This document shows, piece by piece, positions 8,962 to 19,194 of a DNA stretch of 64,000 nucleotides. Both the position numbers and the translations under genes were made by a program. The DNA is taken from NCBI GenBank assembly GCA_002381185.1, contig DFOA01000064.1, positions 105,682 through 169,681 on the forward strand. The letters are read 5' to 3'. Source of the stretch: Firmicutes bacterium UBA3553 (lineage in GTDB: Bacteria > Bacillota > Clostridia > Tissierellales > Sedimentibacteraceae). The first letter of the stretch is position 1. Each line of letters begins with the position of its first letter. The notes beneath the pieces were generated by a model. The model ran no database searches. It saw only the letters and a list, made by a program, of their open reading frames with translations, and was not told the DNA's origin.

Positions 8962-10752
8962 TTACTTCTTAATGATGGCATGGAATGTGCAAGCATCCAT
9001 ACATGAACCACATTTAATACATTTATCCTGATTTATAATATGAACTTCTTTAACTTTTCCTTCAATTGCTCCTACAGGACAAATTCTTGCGCATCTTGTG
9101 CAGCCCTTGCAATCCATTGTAATTATATATTTTAAAAGTGACTGACAGACACCTGAAGGACATCTTTTTTCTTTTACATGAGCTTCATATTCATCTCTGA
9201 AATATCTTAATGTTGACAAAACAGGATTTGGAGCTGTCTGGCCCAATCCGCAAAGTGATGTTTCTTTAATGTTCACAGCCAGCTTTTCAAGTTTGTCTAA
9301 ATCCTCCATTGTACCTTTTCCTTCTGTTATTTTATCCAGAATTTCAAGCATACGTTTAGTTCCTTCTCTGCATGGAGTACATTTGCCGCATGATTCGTCA
9401 ACAGTAAAATCAAGGAAGAATCTTGCTATGTCAACCATGCAGTTATCTTCATCCATTACTATCATTCCGCCTGATCCCATCATAGAACCTACAGCCGTTA
9501 AATTATCGTAATCAATAGGAATATCCAGATGATCTCTGGTCAGACAGCCTCCTGATGGCCCGCCTGTTTGAACTGCTTTAAATTCTTTTCCTTTCGGACA
9601 TCCCCCTCCTATATCATATATAACTTCCCGAAGCGTAGTTCCCATAGGAACTTCAACCAAACCTGTGTTGTTGATTTTACCGCCTAATGCAAATACTTTT
9701 GTTCCCGGAGATTTTTCAGTTCCAAAGCTCTTAAACCATTCAGCGCCGTTAAGAATTATTTGAGGTACGTTTGCCAGCGTCTCAACATTGTTTATTACGG
9801 TAGGTTTACCCCACAAACCTTTGTTAGCCGGAAATGGAGGTTTGTTTCTTGACATTCCCCTTTTACCTTCTATTGACTGCATCAGCGCTGTTTCTTCTCC
9901 GCATACGAATGCACCGGCTCCCAGTCTTATTTCTACATCAAAATCGAAGTCTGTTCCGAAAAGATTCTTTCCTAAAAGTCCCAGCTCTTTAGCCTGCTTT
10001 ATGGCAATCTCCAATCTGTGAACAGCTATCGGATATTCAGCTCTTACATAAATAAATCCTTTTGTAGCTCCAATTGCATAGCCTGCAATAGCCATAGCTT
10101 CCAATACAGCATGAGGGTCTCCTTCCAGAACGCTTCTGTCCATAAATGCACCGGGATCTCCTTCATCCGCATTGCATATTATATATTTTTGATCAGCCTT
10201 ATTCGGTGCTGCAAAACTCCACTTCATGCCTGTTGAAAAGCCTGCTCCGCCTCTTCCTTTTAAACCTGAATCCTTCACAAGTTTAATAACTTCATCAGGC
10301 GTCATTTCAGTCAGCACCTTACCAAGTGCCATGTATCCGTCTCTTGCAATATATTCCTGAATATCTTCAGGATTAATAAGCCCGCAGTTTCTTAGGGCAA
10401 CTCTTTTTTGTTTCTTATAAAATTCAACTTCACTTAAAGGTTTTATCTGCTCGTTTTTCGCACTTTCATCATACAGATATTTTCTGACAATTCTTCCTTT
10501 TAATAAGTGTTCTTCTACTATTTCATCAACTCTCTCAACTGTCATTCTTGCATAAAAGGTTCCTTCGGGATATATTATAACAACAGGTCCTTCCTCGCAA
10601 AGTCCAAAACAACCGGTACCAATAACCTGTACTTCATCATCCAAATTAACTTCACTTATTTTTTCTTCAAATCTTTGCTTAATTAAAGCAGATTTTGAAG
10701 AACTGCATCCGGTTCCGCCACAAACCAAGACATGTGATCTGAAAATTTTCAT
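8962..10752 (-). CDS. hydB: bifurcating hydrogenase NADH-binding subunit (NuoF-like)
   Basis: 596 residues. It binds FMN and NADH and links them to HydA and HydC. Order: a thioredoxin-like [2Fe-2S] N-terminal domain (CGGTGCSSSKS ... GTGCFGLC), a NuoF core with the glycine-rich FMN/NADH motifs GRGGAGFSTGMKW and GAGAFVCGEETALM, the cluster motif ESCGKCTPCREGT, and two C-terminal [4Fe-4S] motifs (CKGCTRCARICP and CIKCGSCMDAC). This order matches HydB/HndC of trimeric and tetrameric bifurcating hydrogenases. It lies 18 bases before hydA. Confidence 0.95.
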   Translation of the reverse strand: MKIFRSHVLVCGGTGCSSSKSALIKQRFEEKISEVNLDDEVQVIGTGCFGLCEEGPVVIIYPEGTFYARMTVERVDEIVEEHLLKGRIVRKYLYDESAKNEQIKPLSEVEFYKKQKRVALRNCGLINPEDIQEYIARDGYMALGKVLTEMTPDEVIKLVKDSGLKGRGGAGFSTGMKWSFAAPNKADQKYIICNADEGDPGAFMDRSVLEGDPHAVLEAMAIAGYAIGATKGFIYVRAEYPIAVHRLEIAIKQAKELGLLGKNLFGTDFDFDVEIRLGAGAFVCGEETALMQSIEGKRGMSRNKPPFPANKGLWGKPTVINNVETLANVPQIILNGAEWFKSFGTEKSPGTKVFALGGKINNTGLVEVPMGTTLREVIYDIGGGCPKGKEFKAVQTGGPSGGCLTRDHLDIPIDYDNLTAVGSMMGSGGMIVMDEDNCMVDIARFFLDFTVDESCGKCTPCREGTKRMLEILDKITEGKGTMEDLDKLEKLAVNIKETSLCGLGQTAPNPVLSTLRYFRDEYEAHVKEKRCPSGVCQSLLKYIITMDCKGCTRCARICPVGAIEGKVKEVHIINQDKCIKCGSCMDACTFHAIIKK

Positions 10753-10779
10753 AGTTTCTCCTCCACCTTCTAAGAACTG

Positions 10780-11142
10780 CTATTCAGCACCAATTGTATA
10801 TTCACGTACAATATTGTTGTTTGCCAAATGCTCTGATACAATTCTCTTTACTTTTTCGGGATTTACATGTATATAGGTAACCTTTTCCTTACCCGGTGCA
10901 TAAACTTCAACTATTGGTTCATAGGTGCACATTCCTATGCAGCCTGTCTGTACTACCTGGACGTTATTTAAATTTCTCTTGGCAACCTCTTCAACCAGTG
11001 CTGTTAAAACAGGTCTCGCTCCGGCAGATATACCGCATGTTGCCATACCTACCACAACTCTGGTATCCTTTTCCGAATTGCGCATTTCAACGTTTTTGAT
11101 TGCTTCTTCCCTTAATTTTTTTAACTCTTCCAAAGACTTCAT
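10780..11142 (-). CDS. hndB: small thioredoxin-like [2Fe-2S] ferredoxin (HndB-like)
   Basis: 120 residues, a TRX-fold [2Fe-2S] protein. Cys motifs ATCGISAGARPV and GCIGMC are the pattern of the HndB subunit of NADP/NAD-reducing [FeFe]-hydrogenases. It lies between hydC and hydB and is cotranscribed with them, so it is probably a structural subunit, making this a four-gene Hnd-like complex. The symbol is by analogy with Desulfovibrio hndABCD. Confidence 0.82.
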   Translation of the reverse strand: MKSLEELKKLREEAIKNVEMRNSEKDTRVVVGMATCGISAGARPVLTALVEEVAKRNLNNVQVVQTGCIGMCTYEPIVEVYAPGKEKVTYIHVNPEKVKRIVSEHLANNNIVREYTIGAE

Positions 11143-11153
11143 AATATTGCCCC

Positions 11154-11642
11154 CTATTCCTCATACTTAGATAATATATCAGGTATTTTTTTAGGTTCCA
11201 GCTTGCCGTACACATCCCCGTCAATCATCATTACAGGAGCTAAACCGCAGCATCCTAAACATCTTGTAGCTTCAAGGGTAAATAAACCATCTGAAGTGGT
11301 TTCTCCAACCTTAATGTTCAATTCTTTTGCCAACTTGTCCAAAACCTGTTGTGAACCCTTTACATAACATGCTGTTCCAAGACACACTCCAATTTTGTGT
11401 TTGCCTTTAGGTTCAATTGAAAACTGTGTGTAAAATGTTGCTACGCCATAAACCTCAGCCAGTGGAACGTCCAATTCATAAGATATAAACTTTTGTACCT
11501 CGATTGGCAGATATCCAAAAATTTCTTGGGCTTTGTGAAGCGTTTGCATTAAAACTCCTTGGGCTTCTCTGATTGAGTCAATATACTCTTTAAGCATCAT
11601 AAACTGCTTTTCATTAGCCTTTACATCAAGTCCATTAATCAA
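11154..11642 (-). CDS. hydC: bifurcating hydrogenase [2Fe-2S] subunit (NuoE-like)
   Basis: 162 residues from the TTG at 11642-11640. A strong GAGGAGG lies eight bases upstream of it, whereas the longer reading to 11684 has no ribosome site, so the TTG is preferred. The NuoE fold shows the cluster Cys in CLGTACYVKGS and ATRCLGCCGLAPV, and the family motif VYGVATFYTQF. It is the first gene of the hydrogenase operon. A partial Rex-like palindrome lies about 50 bases upstream. Confidence 0.92.
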   Translation of the reverse strand: MINGLDVKANEKQFMMLKEYIDSIREAQGVLMQTLHKAQEIFGYLPIEVQKFISYELDVPLAEVYGVATFYTQFSIEPKGKHKIGVCLGTACYVKGSQQVLDKLAKELNIKVGETTSDGLFTLEATRCLGCCGLAPVMMIDGDVYGKLEPKKIPDILSKYEE

Positions 11643-11967
11643 AATAATAACCTCCTCATTTATTGTCATAATATATGACCACATTATATTATTTTGTTAA
11701 CATAATGTCAATCTCTCATTTATTTTTTGATATTATTGCATATTTTTGCTGCTTTATTATTACTTATATTAGCATATATTAGTTTAACGACCCAAAAAAC
11801 AAACTAATTTTAATCAGCTTCATATTGTTAAAAAAATTTCAAATTGCTTTTATTATAAACTTCTAAAACCAAGTTTCCTCATTTATATGTCATCGTTTTC
11901 TTAATTATGATATAAATCTAAGACTAGCAGCAATTTATTTGCTCAGGCACATCATAAGCTATGATGA
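11643..11967. other. intergenic region between parB and hydC
   Basis: 325 AT-rich bases holding the hydC promoter region and the 3' flank of parB. A short inverted repeat CATCATA/TATGATG lies at 11950-11966 just after the parB stop but has no T run. Apart from the Rex-like site at 11694 I see no gene or RNA element. Confidence 0.5.
11694..11711. promoter_or_regulatory. possible Rex operator upstream of hydC
   Basis: TTGTTAACATAATGTCAA keeps the whole left half (TTGTTAA) and the outer CAA of the Rex consensus TTGTTAANNNNTTAACAA, but matches only four of seven bases in the right half. Rex senses NADH/NAD and commonly controls clostridial hydrogenase genes. Confidence 0.3.
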
Positions 11968-12813
11968 TTATTCTTCTAATTTCAATATGTCCAAAATCCT
12001 GTTCAAATCGTCATTGTTAGTGTATTCAATCTCAATCTTGCCTTTATTTTTATTTCTTTTAATATTTACTTTTGATGAAAATCTTTCTGTTAAAAGCTCT
12101 TCTACATAGGCAATAAACTTATCCTTTTCTGGAGCAATTCTTCTTTTTGGTTTCTTTGAATCTCTTACAAGCTTTTCAACTTCTCTTACACTTAAATCTT
12201 CTTTTATGATTTTGTCAGTCATAATTATTTGTTTTTCCTGAGATAAGCTTAAAATAGCTCTTCCATGGCCGGCTGAAATCTCATTAGTGACAATTTTATT
12301 TTTAACATATTCATCTAAATTGGAAAGCCTCGTTATGTTTGTGACATAGACTCTTGATTTTCCAACAATATTTGACACTTCCTCCTGAGTTATCCCGTAT
12401 CGGTCCATTATAAATTCATATGCGTTTGCTTCATCAATAGGGTTTAAATCTTCTCTTTGAATATTTTCAATCAATGCTATCTCAGATGCATTTTTATTCT
12501 CAATATCTCTTACTATGCACGGTATACTTTTAATATTTGCATTATTGCAGGCTCTCCATCTTCTTTCTCCTGCAATAATTGTATAAATGTCTCCATCTTT
12601 TCTAACAATTATAGGTTGGATTACTCCGTACTTTCTTATGGATTCTGTCAGCTCATCAAGTTTGTCCTGTTCAAATATCTTTCGAGGCTGATTTGGATTA
12701 GGGCATATTAAATTTGTGTCTATTTCTTCTATCCGCTGGCTTTCTTCTTTTTCTAAATCCTCTGGTATCAATGCTGACAAACCCTTACCCAAGGCTTTTC
12801 TTTTTGCTGCCAT
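11968..12813 (-). CDS. parB: chromosome partitioning protein ParB/Spo0J
   Basis: 281 residues. The N-terminal ParB/CTPase domain shows NQPRKIF, IIAGERRWRACNNA and ALIENIQREDLNP; the central HTH region includes QEEVSNIVGKSRVYVTN; the C-terminal segment dimerises. It loads at parS sites near the origin, clamps DNA using CTP, and works with ParA and SMC. It lies ten bases after parA. It is one of two ParB-like proteins here; adjacency to parA makes it the Spo0J orthologue. Confidence 0.95.
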   Translation of the reverse strand: MAAKRKALGKGLSALIPEDLEKEESQRIEEIDTNLICPNPNQPRKIFEQDKLDELTESIRKYGVIQPIIVRKDGDIYTIIAGERRWRACNNANIKSIPCIVRDIENKNASEIALIENIQREDLNPIDEANAYEFIMDRYGITQEEVSNIVGKSRVYVTNITRLSNLDEYVKNKIVTNEISAGHGRAILSLSQEKQIIMTDKIIKEDLSVREVEKLVRDSKKPKRRIAPEKDKFIAYVEELLTERFSSKVNIKRNKNKGKIEIEYTNNDDLNRILDILKLEE

Positions 12814-12823
12814 AAAATCCTCC

Positions 12824-13585
12824 TTAATTGTTTTTTATTATTTCTTCTGAAAGCTTCATATATGCTTCGCTTCCTTTTGAATTTTCATCGTAAAGCATTA
12901 TAGGCTGACCAAAGCTTGGCGCTTCTGCCAATCTTACATTTCTTGGTATTACAGTCTTATACACCTTGTTTTTAAAATATTTTTTTACTTCTTCAACAAC
13001 TTGGGCTGATAAATTAGTTCTGCCATCGTACATGTTAAGCAAAACACCTTCAATATCAAGCTTAGGATTCAGGTTTTTCTTCACAAGCTTTACAGTATCT
13101 ATTAACTGCCCCACACCTTCCAAAGAATAATATTCACATTGTATAGGTATCAATACAGTGTGTGAAGCGGTAAGTGCGTTTAATGATAATAGACCAAGTG
13201 ATGGCGGACAATCTATTATTATAAAGTCATAACTATTATCAATTAAATTCATCTTTTCTTTTAAGGTTTTTTCTCTGTACTTTGTATTTGTAAGCTCAAT
13301 TTCCGCTCCGGCAAGCTGTATATTTGCAGGAATTAAATCCAGATTTTCTATTTCTGTTTTATGAATTATTTTATTTATATCAAAATCTTCAATCAATATG
13401 TCGTAAATCGTGTTTTCCAGATTATTTTTATCAACGCCAAAACCGCTTGTTGAATTACCCTGAGGGTCAATGTCAATGCTAAGAACCTTTTTGCCTTTTA
13501 AGGCAAGTGCCGCGCATAGATTTACATTGGTTGTGGTTTTTCCTACACCGCCTTTTTGATTGAATATGCTTATTACTTTAGCCAC
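12824..13585 (-). CDS. parA: chromosome partitioning ATPase ParA/Soj
   Basis: 253 residues. The deviant Walker A box FNQKGGVGKTTTNVNL, Walker B IIIDCPPSLGLLS and switch I region DIDPQGNSTSGFG are intact. The ATPase binds DNA as a dimer, is stimulated by ParB, and can also regulate DnaA in Bacillus. It lies between noc and parB, eleven bases after noc. Confidence 0.96.
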   Translation of the reverse strand: MAKVISIFNQKGGVGKTTTNVNLCAALALKGKKVLSIDIDPQGNSTSGFGVDKNNLENTIYDILIEDFDINKIIHKTEIENLDLIPANIQLAGAEIELTNTKYREKTLKEKMNLIDNSYDFIIIDCPPSLGLLSLNALTASHTVLIPIQCEYYSLEGVGQLIDTVKLVKKNLNPKLDIEGVLLNMYDGRTNLSAQVVEEVKKYFKNKVYKTVIPRNVRLAEAPSFGQPIMLYDENSKGSEAYMKLSEEIIKNN

Positions 13586-13596
13586 TTCATCACCCT

Positions 13597-14385
13597 CTAT
13601 ATGCTTTTTTTCGGAATTTTTACTTTAATTTCTATATATTCGTCTGACTCATCCTGCTCAAATTTGGCATCTATTCCTGTCTTAACAATTTCATTATATG
13701 CATTCTTAATGGTATTAATGTAAATTTTGTAATTTATAAAATTTCTTACATAACGCTTGTCCCTCATTTTCTTTTCATTTATATCTTCTGCAATAGAATT
13801 GACAAGCTTTTCCGTTTCACTTACATTTAGATCCTTGCTAATGACTTTTTCAATAATATTTAAAAGGAGTTCTTCATCATCAATTTTTAACAGAGCCCTG
13901 GCGTGGCGTTCGCTTAAACCGCCTTCCCTCAGCCTTTGTTTTACTGATTCAGGTAGCTTTAAAATTCTCATTTTATTTGCAATAGTTGACTGTGATTTTC
14001 CAAGCTTTTCTGCAAGCTGCGTCTGGTTTAAATCGAAATCTTCAATAAGTCTTTCATAAGCCATTGCTTCTTCAATGAAATCCAAATCTTCTCTCTGCAA
14101 ATTTTCAATTAATGCCATAGCAGCAGATTCTTCTTCTTTAACTTCAATAACAACAGCCGGAATTGTTTCCATGTTTAAAAGCTTAATTGCTTTAAAGCGT
14201 CTCTCTCCTGCCACTATTTCATAAATATCATCGTAAATTTTTCTTACAGTTATAGGCTGTATAATACCATAGTTCTTTATAGATTGGCTTAATTCTTCCA
14301 AGGCCTTGTCATCAAAAATTTTTCTTGGTTGGTTTTTATTAGGAATTATTTTACTAACATCTATATTGACTATATTGCTTATCAA
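13597..14385 (-). CDS. noc: nucleoid occlusion protein Noc (ParB paralogue)
   Basis: 262 residues from the TTG at 14385-14383, which follows GGGGGAG by six bases. The longer reading would run into rsmG and has no ribosome site. It has the ParB-fold motifs NQPRKIFDD, EIVAGERRFKAIKLL and ALIENLQREDLDF, and an HTH (NQTQLAEKLGKSQSTIANKM). Position between rsmG and parA is that of Bacillus noc, which couples division-site selection to the nucleoid. No Noc-box match was found by eye. Confidence 0.85.
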   Translation of the reverse strand: MISNIVNIDVSKIIPNKNQPRKIFDDKALEELSQSIKNYGIIQPITVRKIYDDIYEIVAGERRFKAIKLLNMETIPAVVIEVKEEESAAMALIENLQREDLDFIEEAMAYERLIEDFDLNQTQLAEKLGKSQSTIANKMRILKLPESVKQRLREGGLSERHARALLKIDDEELLLNIIEKVISKDLNVSETEKLVNSIAEDINEKKMRDKRYVRNFINYKIYINTIKNAYNEIVKTGIDAKFEQDESDEYIEIKVKIPKKSI

Positions 14386-14398
14386 GAAATTCTCCCCC

Positions 14399-15112
14399 TT
14401 ACACCAATGGCTCTTTGCTTGGTTTTCCCGCTTTACGCGGATATTTTGTATTTGTCGGTTCATACTTTTCAATTATAACTATTTTTCTTACAATATCCGT
14501 TCCAGGTAAACTAATTTCCCTGATTTCACTGACCTTTCCGCCCAGCTTCTTTATTGCATTTTCCGAACTTGAAATTTCCGAGGAAATATTTTCGCTTTTA
14601 TATGCTGCAAAATATCCCCCGACTTTAACAAATGGAAGGCAGTATTCGCAAAGTACATTAAGCGGTGCCACTGCCCTTGATACGCAAATGTCAAATTTCT
14701 CTCTGTAATTTTTATTTTGCCCAAAATCCTCGGCTCTGCCATGTATAAGTTCAACACTTTCAAGCCCCAGGTCCTTTGCAACTTCAGCCAAAAAATCAAT
14801 TCTTTTTCTTAAACTGTCCAATAGAGTAACTTTATAATTGTCATTTACAATTTTTAAAGGATAACCTGGAAAACCCCCTCCGGTACCCACATCAATTATG
14901 CTCTTTTTTTCATTTAATGTTCCGGAGTTTAGCAACAAAACACTGTCCAGAAAATGCTTGACATAAATTTCTTCATCGTCTTCTATGGATGTAATATTGA
15001 TTTTCTGGTTCCACTCTTTTAAAAGATCTCGGTATTTAACAAAATTATTTTCAATTTCACTGCTGTAGGGAATATTCAGTTGTTTAAATCCATCTTCCAA
15101 TGTTTTTATCAA
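14399..15112 (-). CDS. rsmG: 16S rRNA (guanine-N7)-methyltransferase RsmG
   Basis: 237 residues. It methylates N7 of the 530-loop guanosine of 16S rRNA. The SAM-binding motif IIDVGTGGGFPGYPLKI, the LDSLRKRIDFL segment and the motif VSRAVAPLNVL are characteristic. It follows mnmG by 13 bases in the same direction. Loss of this enzyme gives low-level streptomycin resistance in other bacteria. Confidence 0.95.
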   Translation of the reverse strand: MIKTLEDGFKQLNIPYSSEIENNFVKYRDLLKEWNQKINITSIEDDEEIYVKHFLDSVLLLNSGTLNEKKSIIDVGTGGGFPGYPLKIVNDNYKVTLLDSLRKRIDFLAEVAKDLGLESVELIHGRAEDFGQNKNYREKFDICVSRAVAPLNVLCEYCLPFVKVGGYFAAYKSENISSEISSSENAIKKLGGKVSEIREISLPGTDIVRKIVIIEKYEPTNTKYPRKAGKPSKEPLV

Positions 15113-15125
15113 GGTATTCTCCTTT

Positions 15126-17015
15126 TTAATTATTATTGTAAGTCATCAAATAAATTAAAAGCACATTTATATCTGAAGGTGAAACTCCTGATATTCTTGA
15201 TGCCTGGCCTATTGAATCCGGTCTGATTTTATCAAGTTTCTGTCTTGCTTCCAATCTTAAGCTGCCGACTTTGCCGTAGTCAATGTCTTTTGGTATTCTC
15301 TTGTTTTCAAGTTTTTTAAACTGCTCAACCTGATTTATCTGCTTTGAAATATAACCTTCATATTTTATGACTGTTTCCACATAATCCTTAATCTCCTTTT
15401 TCAGGAGCGGCCTTCCTTCATCCAGAGAAAATGTATTGTCATAGTTTAATTCTACTCTTTTTAAAAGTTCATAAAGACTTGAAGGCATTTTCAGCGGCAC
15501 GCTGCCTATGTTCTCCAATATCTCATTCACTTCCGTTTTCGGAGTAATTTTTATATTTTTAAGTCTTTCTATTTCATTTTCAATTTGCTGCTTCTTATTT
15601 TTAAATCTCTTATACCTTTCTTCAGTTACAAGACCCGCCTCATAGCCTTTTTCTGTAAGTCTTTCATCTGCATTGTCCTGCCTCAAGAGCAATCTGTACT
15701 CTGCTCTTGATGTCATCATACGATAAGGTTCATTGGTTCCCTTTGTAACCAAGTCATCTATCAGGACACCTATATATGCCTCTGAACGGTCTAAAACAAG
15801 AGGTTCTCTGTTTTTTAAGCTCATAACCGCATTTATGCCGGCAATCAATCCCTGTGCAGCTGCTTCTTCGTAACCGGAACTGCCATTTACCTGTCCCGCA
15901 AAGAATAAATTTTTAATGCTTATTAACTCTAAGCTCAATTTCAGCTGTGTGGGGTCTATGCAGTCATATTCAATAGCATAAGCGGGTCTCATAATCTGAG
16001 CATTTTCCAGCCCTATCATTGACCTGTACATTGGAATCTGTACTTCATAGGGCAATGATGATGACATTCCCTGGATATACATTTCTTTTGTGTCTAATCC
16101 TTCAGGTTCAACGAAGAGCTGATGCCTTTCTTTGTCTGAAAATTTTACTACCTTATCTTCTATTGAAGGGCAGTATCTCGGTCCTATGCTTTTTATAACT
16201 CCTTCGTACAAAGGTGATCTGTTCAGATTTTCTTTTATAATATTGTGAGTTTCTTCAGTTGTATAAGTTATATAGCATGGAACCTGATTAATATCTATTT
16301 TATCAGTCATAAATGAAAATGGTATTACTTCTTCATCACCTGACTGAATTTCCATTTTTTCATAGTTTATTGAATCAGAATGTATTCTGGCAGGAGTACC
16401 GGTCTTAAATTTTCTAAGCTGTATGCCAAGATTCATCAATGACTCTGAAAGTTCATTTGCGGGAGCTAACCCATCAGGTCCTGATGAGTAATTTAATTCT
16501 CCTATATAAATCCTTCCCTTAAGATAGGTTCCGGTTGTTATTATTACTGCCTTTGCATTGTAGTATGCACCAAGCTTTGTATATATGTTAAAACTTCCGT
16601 CGTCCATAACCTTAAGTCCGGTAACCTCGGACTGCATAATTTTAAGATTTTCCTGGTCTTCCATTACCTTTTTCATTTCTGTGTGGTATTTTCTTTTATC
16701 TGCCTGCGCCCTTAAGGAATGTACTGCCGGTCCCTTAGAGCGATTCAACATCTTACATTGTATCATAGTCTTATCTATATTTAAAGCCATTTCTCCGCCA
16801 AGCGCATCTATTTCCCTGACCAGATGACCTTTGGCAGTACCTCCGATGTTAGGATTGCACGGCATCATTGCTATTGAATCAAGACTCATTGTAAGCACTA
16901 TGGTCTTCATTCCAAGACGTGCAGAAGCCAAGGATGCTTCACATCCAGCATGGCCGGCTCCGATAACTGCCACATCTACGCTTTCAGCAAGAAAATCTCT
17001 TACTCTTTCTTCCAT
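15126..17015 (-). CDS. mnmG: tRNA uridine-34 carboxymethylaminomethyl enzyme MnmG (GidA)
   Basis: 629 residues. With MnmE it modifies wobble uridine-34 of several tRNAs. The FAD-binding motif [20 protein letters not shown], the signature [15 protein letters not shown] and the later [10 protein letters not shown] and [16 protein letters not shown] motifs are intact, and the length is normal. It lies 13 bases after mnmE, so the partners are cotranscribed. Confidence 0.97.
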   Translation of the reverse strand: MEERVRDFLAESVDVAVIGAGHAGCEASLASARLGMKTIVLTMSLDSIAMMPCNPNIGGTAKGHLVREIDALGGEMALNIDKTMIQCKMLNRSKGPAVHSLRAQADKRKYHTEMKKVMEDQENLKIMQSEVTGLKVMDDGSFNIYTKLGAYYNAKAVIITTGTYLKGRIYIGELNYSSGPDGLAPANELSESLMNLGIQLRKFKTGTPARIHSDSINYEKMEIQSGDEEVIPFSFMTDKIDINQVPCYITYTTEETHNIIKENLNRSPLYEGVIKSIGPRYCPSIEDKVVKFSDKERHQLFVEPEGLDTKEMYIQGMSSSLPYEVQIPMYRSMIGLENAQIMRPAYAIEYDCIDPTQLKLSLELISIKNLFFAGQVNGSSGYEEAAAQGLIAGINAVMSLKNREPLVLDRSEAYIGVLIDDLVTKGTNEPYRMMTSRAEYRLLLRQDNADERLTEKGYEAGLVTEERYKRFKNKKQQIENEIERLKNIKITPKTEVNEILENIGSVPLKMPSSLYELLKRVELNYDNTFSLDEGRPLLKKEIKDYVETVIKYEGYISKQINQVEQFKKLENKRIPKDIDYGKVGSLRLEARQKLDKIRPDSIGQASRISGVSPSDINVLLIYLMTYNNN

Positions 17016-17028
17016 CTTGTTCCTCTTT

Positions 17029-18456
17029 CTATTTACCTATGCAAAATTCATTAAATATCTTATCCATTAAATCATCACTTACAGATTTTCCAACAATTAA
17101 ACCCAAGCAGTCCATTGCCTGTTTTAAGTCAATTTCAATAAAATCTACTGTCATACCGCTATTTACGGAATATAAAACTTCTTCCAGACTCTTTTTTGCT
17201 TTTATCAGCAAGTCCTTGTGTCTAACGTTGTTTATAATCAATTCATCGCTTACGTTTATTGTGCCTTCAAAAAACATCTTGCTTATTTTATCAATAATAG
17301 TTTCTAATCCCTGGTTTTTAACCACTGATATATTGATTGCTTCTTTTTCTATAATTTCGTGTTCGCTCAAATCAAGTTTTGTTTCTAAATCAGTCTTATT
17401 TTTTATATATATAACTCTTTTATTTTTAATATAATCCAATATTTTTTTATCTTCTTCTTCAAGCTCTCTTGATGAATCAAAAAGCATAATTATCAAATCA
17501 GCTTCATTAACCTTTTGAAGAGCTTTTTCAACACCAATTTTTTCTACCTTATCCTCTGTTTCTCTTATGCCGGCCGTATCTATTATCCTGAGCGGAACAC
17601 CTTTAATATTCACATACTCCTCTATGGTATCCCTTGTTGTTCCCGGTACTTCTGTCACTATGGCACGATTTTCATTTAAAAGAAAATTCATGAGAGATGA
17701 TTTTCCTACGTTCGGCTTTCCTAAAATTACAGTCTTAATTCCTTCCTTAAATATCTTTCCAGTATCTGCCGTCTTAATTAATCTTTCAAGTTCTTTTATT
17801 ATATTTTCACTTAGCTCTCTGACTTTATTAACAGTAACTTCATCTTCATCATACTCGGGAAAGTCTATATTGACCTCTATGTTTGCAAGAATATCCATAA
17901 TTTCGTCAATTATTTCATTTATTTGTTTAGACAATCTTCCTTCTAAATGATTTACCGATATTTCATGACTTGAATCTGTCTTGGAATTTATTATATCAAT
18001 AACCGCTTCTGCCTGAGCCAGGTCTATTCTTCCGTTAAGAAATGCTCTTTTGGTAAATTCTCCTCTTTCTGCTGTTCTGCAGCCATGTTCAAGAACTGTT
18101 TCCAATATTTTTTTAGCTGAAATGATTCCTCCATGGCAGTTAATTTCTATTATATCTTCTCTTGTGTAGGTGTGCGGACCCTTCATGTAGGATAGCAACA
18201 CTTCATCAATTACCCTCTGATTTTTATCTACAATATATCCGTAATGAAGATATCTCGGCTTCAAATTTATATGTTGATTACTGTCTTCATTATACACATC
18301 ACAAGTTTCTGACCGATTGCTGTCTGACAGTTTCTTAATTTTCTTTACAAATATTTTTTCTGCAATGCTTAATGCATCATCTCCGCTTATTCTTATTATA
18401 TTAATGCCTGAGTTACCGAGAAATGTAGCAATTGCAGCTATTGTATCAGTATACAT
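17029..18456 (-). CDS. mnmE: tRNA modification GTPase MnmE (TrmE)
   Basis: 475 residues. An N-terminal folate-binding domain is followed by helices and an inserted GTPase: P-loop [13 protein letters not shown]3 [10 protein letters not shown] and G4 NKTD. The protein ends FCIGK, the conserved C-terminal CxGK that takes part in the reaction. It starts the mnmE-mnmG-rsmG-noc-parA-parB run, and a terminator separates it from jag upstream. Confidence 0.97.
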   Translation of the reverse strand: MYTDTIAAIATFLGNSGINIIRISGDDALSIAEKIFVKKIKKLSDSNRSETCDVYNEDSNQHINLKPRYLHYGYIVDKNQRVIDEVLLSYMKGPHTYTREDIIEINCHGGIISAKKILETVLEHGCRTAERGEFTKRAFLNGRIDLAQAEAVIDIINSKTDSSHEISVNHLEGRLSKQINEIIDEIMDILANIEVNIDFPEYDEDEVTVNKVRELSENIIKELERLIKTADTGKIFKEGIKTVILGKPNVGKSSLMNFLLNENRAIVTEVPGTTRDTIEEYVNIKGVPLRIIDTAGIRETEDKVEKIGVEKALQKVNEADLIIMLFDSSRELEEEDKKILDYIKNKRVIYIKNKTDLETKLDLSEHEIIEKEAINISVVKNQGLETIIDKISKMFFEGTINVSDELIINNVRHKDLLIKAKKSLEEVLYSVNSGMTVDFIEIDLKQAMDCLGLIVGKSVSDDLMDKIFNEFCIGK

Positions 18457-18531
18457 CTTACCACCGCATCTTTCTGATTTATATATATTCTACATTAATT
18501 AACAAAAAAAGTACATAACAATTTAAACAAA

Positions 18532-18555
18532 TATAACCCGGACACCCGGGTTATA
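18532..18555. terminator. terminator between jag and mnmE
   Basis: TATAACCCGG pairs with CCGGGTTATA around a four-base loop, with T-rich sequence on the minus-strand exit side. It ends the rpmH-to-jag transcript. Confidence 0.7.
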
Positions 18556-18567
18556 AAAAATTCATTG

Positions 18568-19194
18568 CTATTTTATATCTATTACAACTTTTCTGTAAGG
18601 CTCTTCACCTTCCGAATAGGTTATAATATCTGTTGCATCCTGCAATGTTGAATGTATAATTCTTCTTTCATAAGGATTCATTGGCTCAAGTCTGACTTTA
18701 TGCTTGTAATATCTGCATTTATCAGCCATTTTATTTGCCAGTTTCTTTAGGGTTTCTTCTCTTTTTGCTCTGTAGTCTTCAACATTGAAAATTACTCTTA
18801 CGTAATTTTGTCTTCCTTTGTTGACTATTAAATTTAAAAGAAATTGAATTTCATCTAAATTCTTCCCTCTTTTTCCTATAATTATTCCTTTGTCATCTTC
18901 ATTGATTTTAACAATGTCAACCTTCAATACGTTATCTGAAAAATCTACCACATAATCTGCCACTATGTCCATTTTTTTAAGCAATACGTCAAAAAATTTC
19001 TTTGTTCTTTCTTCCGGACCATTGGTAACTGTAACTTTAACTTTTGCATTCTTGCTTCCAATCAAACCAAATAAGCCTTTTGACGGTTCATTGATTACTT
19101 CAATTTCGACTTCTTCTCTTTCCGCTTCGAGTTCCGCTAACGCTGCCTTAACAGCTTCTTCGACAGTAGTCCTTTCAATAGTTACATTTTTCAT
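18568..19194 (-). CDS. jag: RNA-binding protein Jag (KhpB/EloR)
   Basis: 208 residues. The Jag-N domain (TVEEAVKAALAELEAEREEVEIEV...SKGLFGLIGSKNAKVKV) is followed by a KH domain with GKRGKNLDEIQFLLNLIVN and an R3H domain (YRAKREETLKKLANKMADK...LEPMNPYERRIIH). In other Firmicutes the protein acts with KhpA in cell elongation and envelope control. Its ATG directly follows the yidC stop with no gap, so translation is likely coupled. Confidence 0.93.
   Translation of the reverse strand: MKNVTIERTTVEEAVKAALAELEAEREEVEIEVINEPSKGLFGLIGSKNAKVKVTVTNGPEERTKKFFDVLLKKMDIVADYVVDFSDNVLKVDIVKINEDDKGIIIGKRGKNLDEIQFLLNLIVNKGRQNYVRVIFNVEDYRAKREETLKKLANKMADKCRYYKHKVRLEPMNPYERRIIHSTLQDATDIITYSEGEEPYRKVVIDIK

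Noticed and set aside
11950..11966. CATCATA/TATGATG hairpin after parB as a terminator.
   Set aside because: No T run follows on the minus strand, so it is not a convincing terminator.
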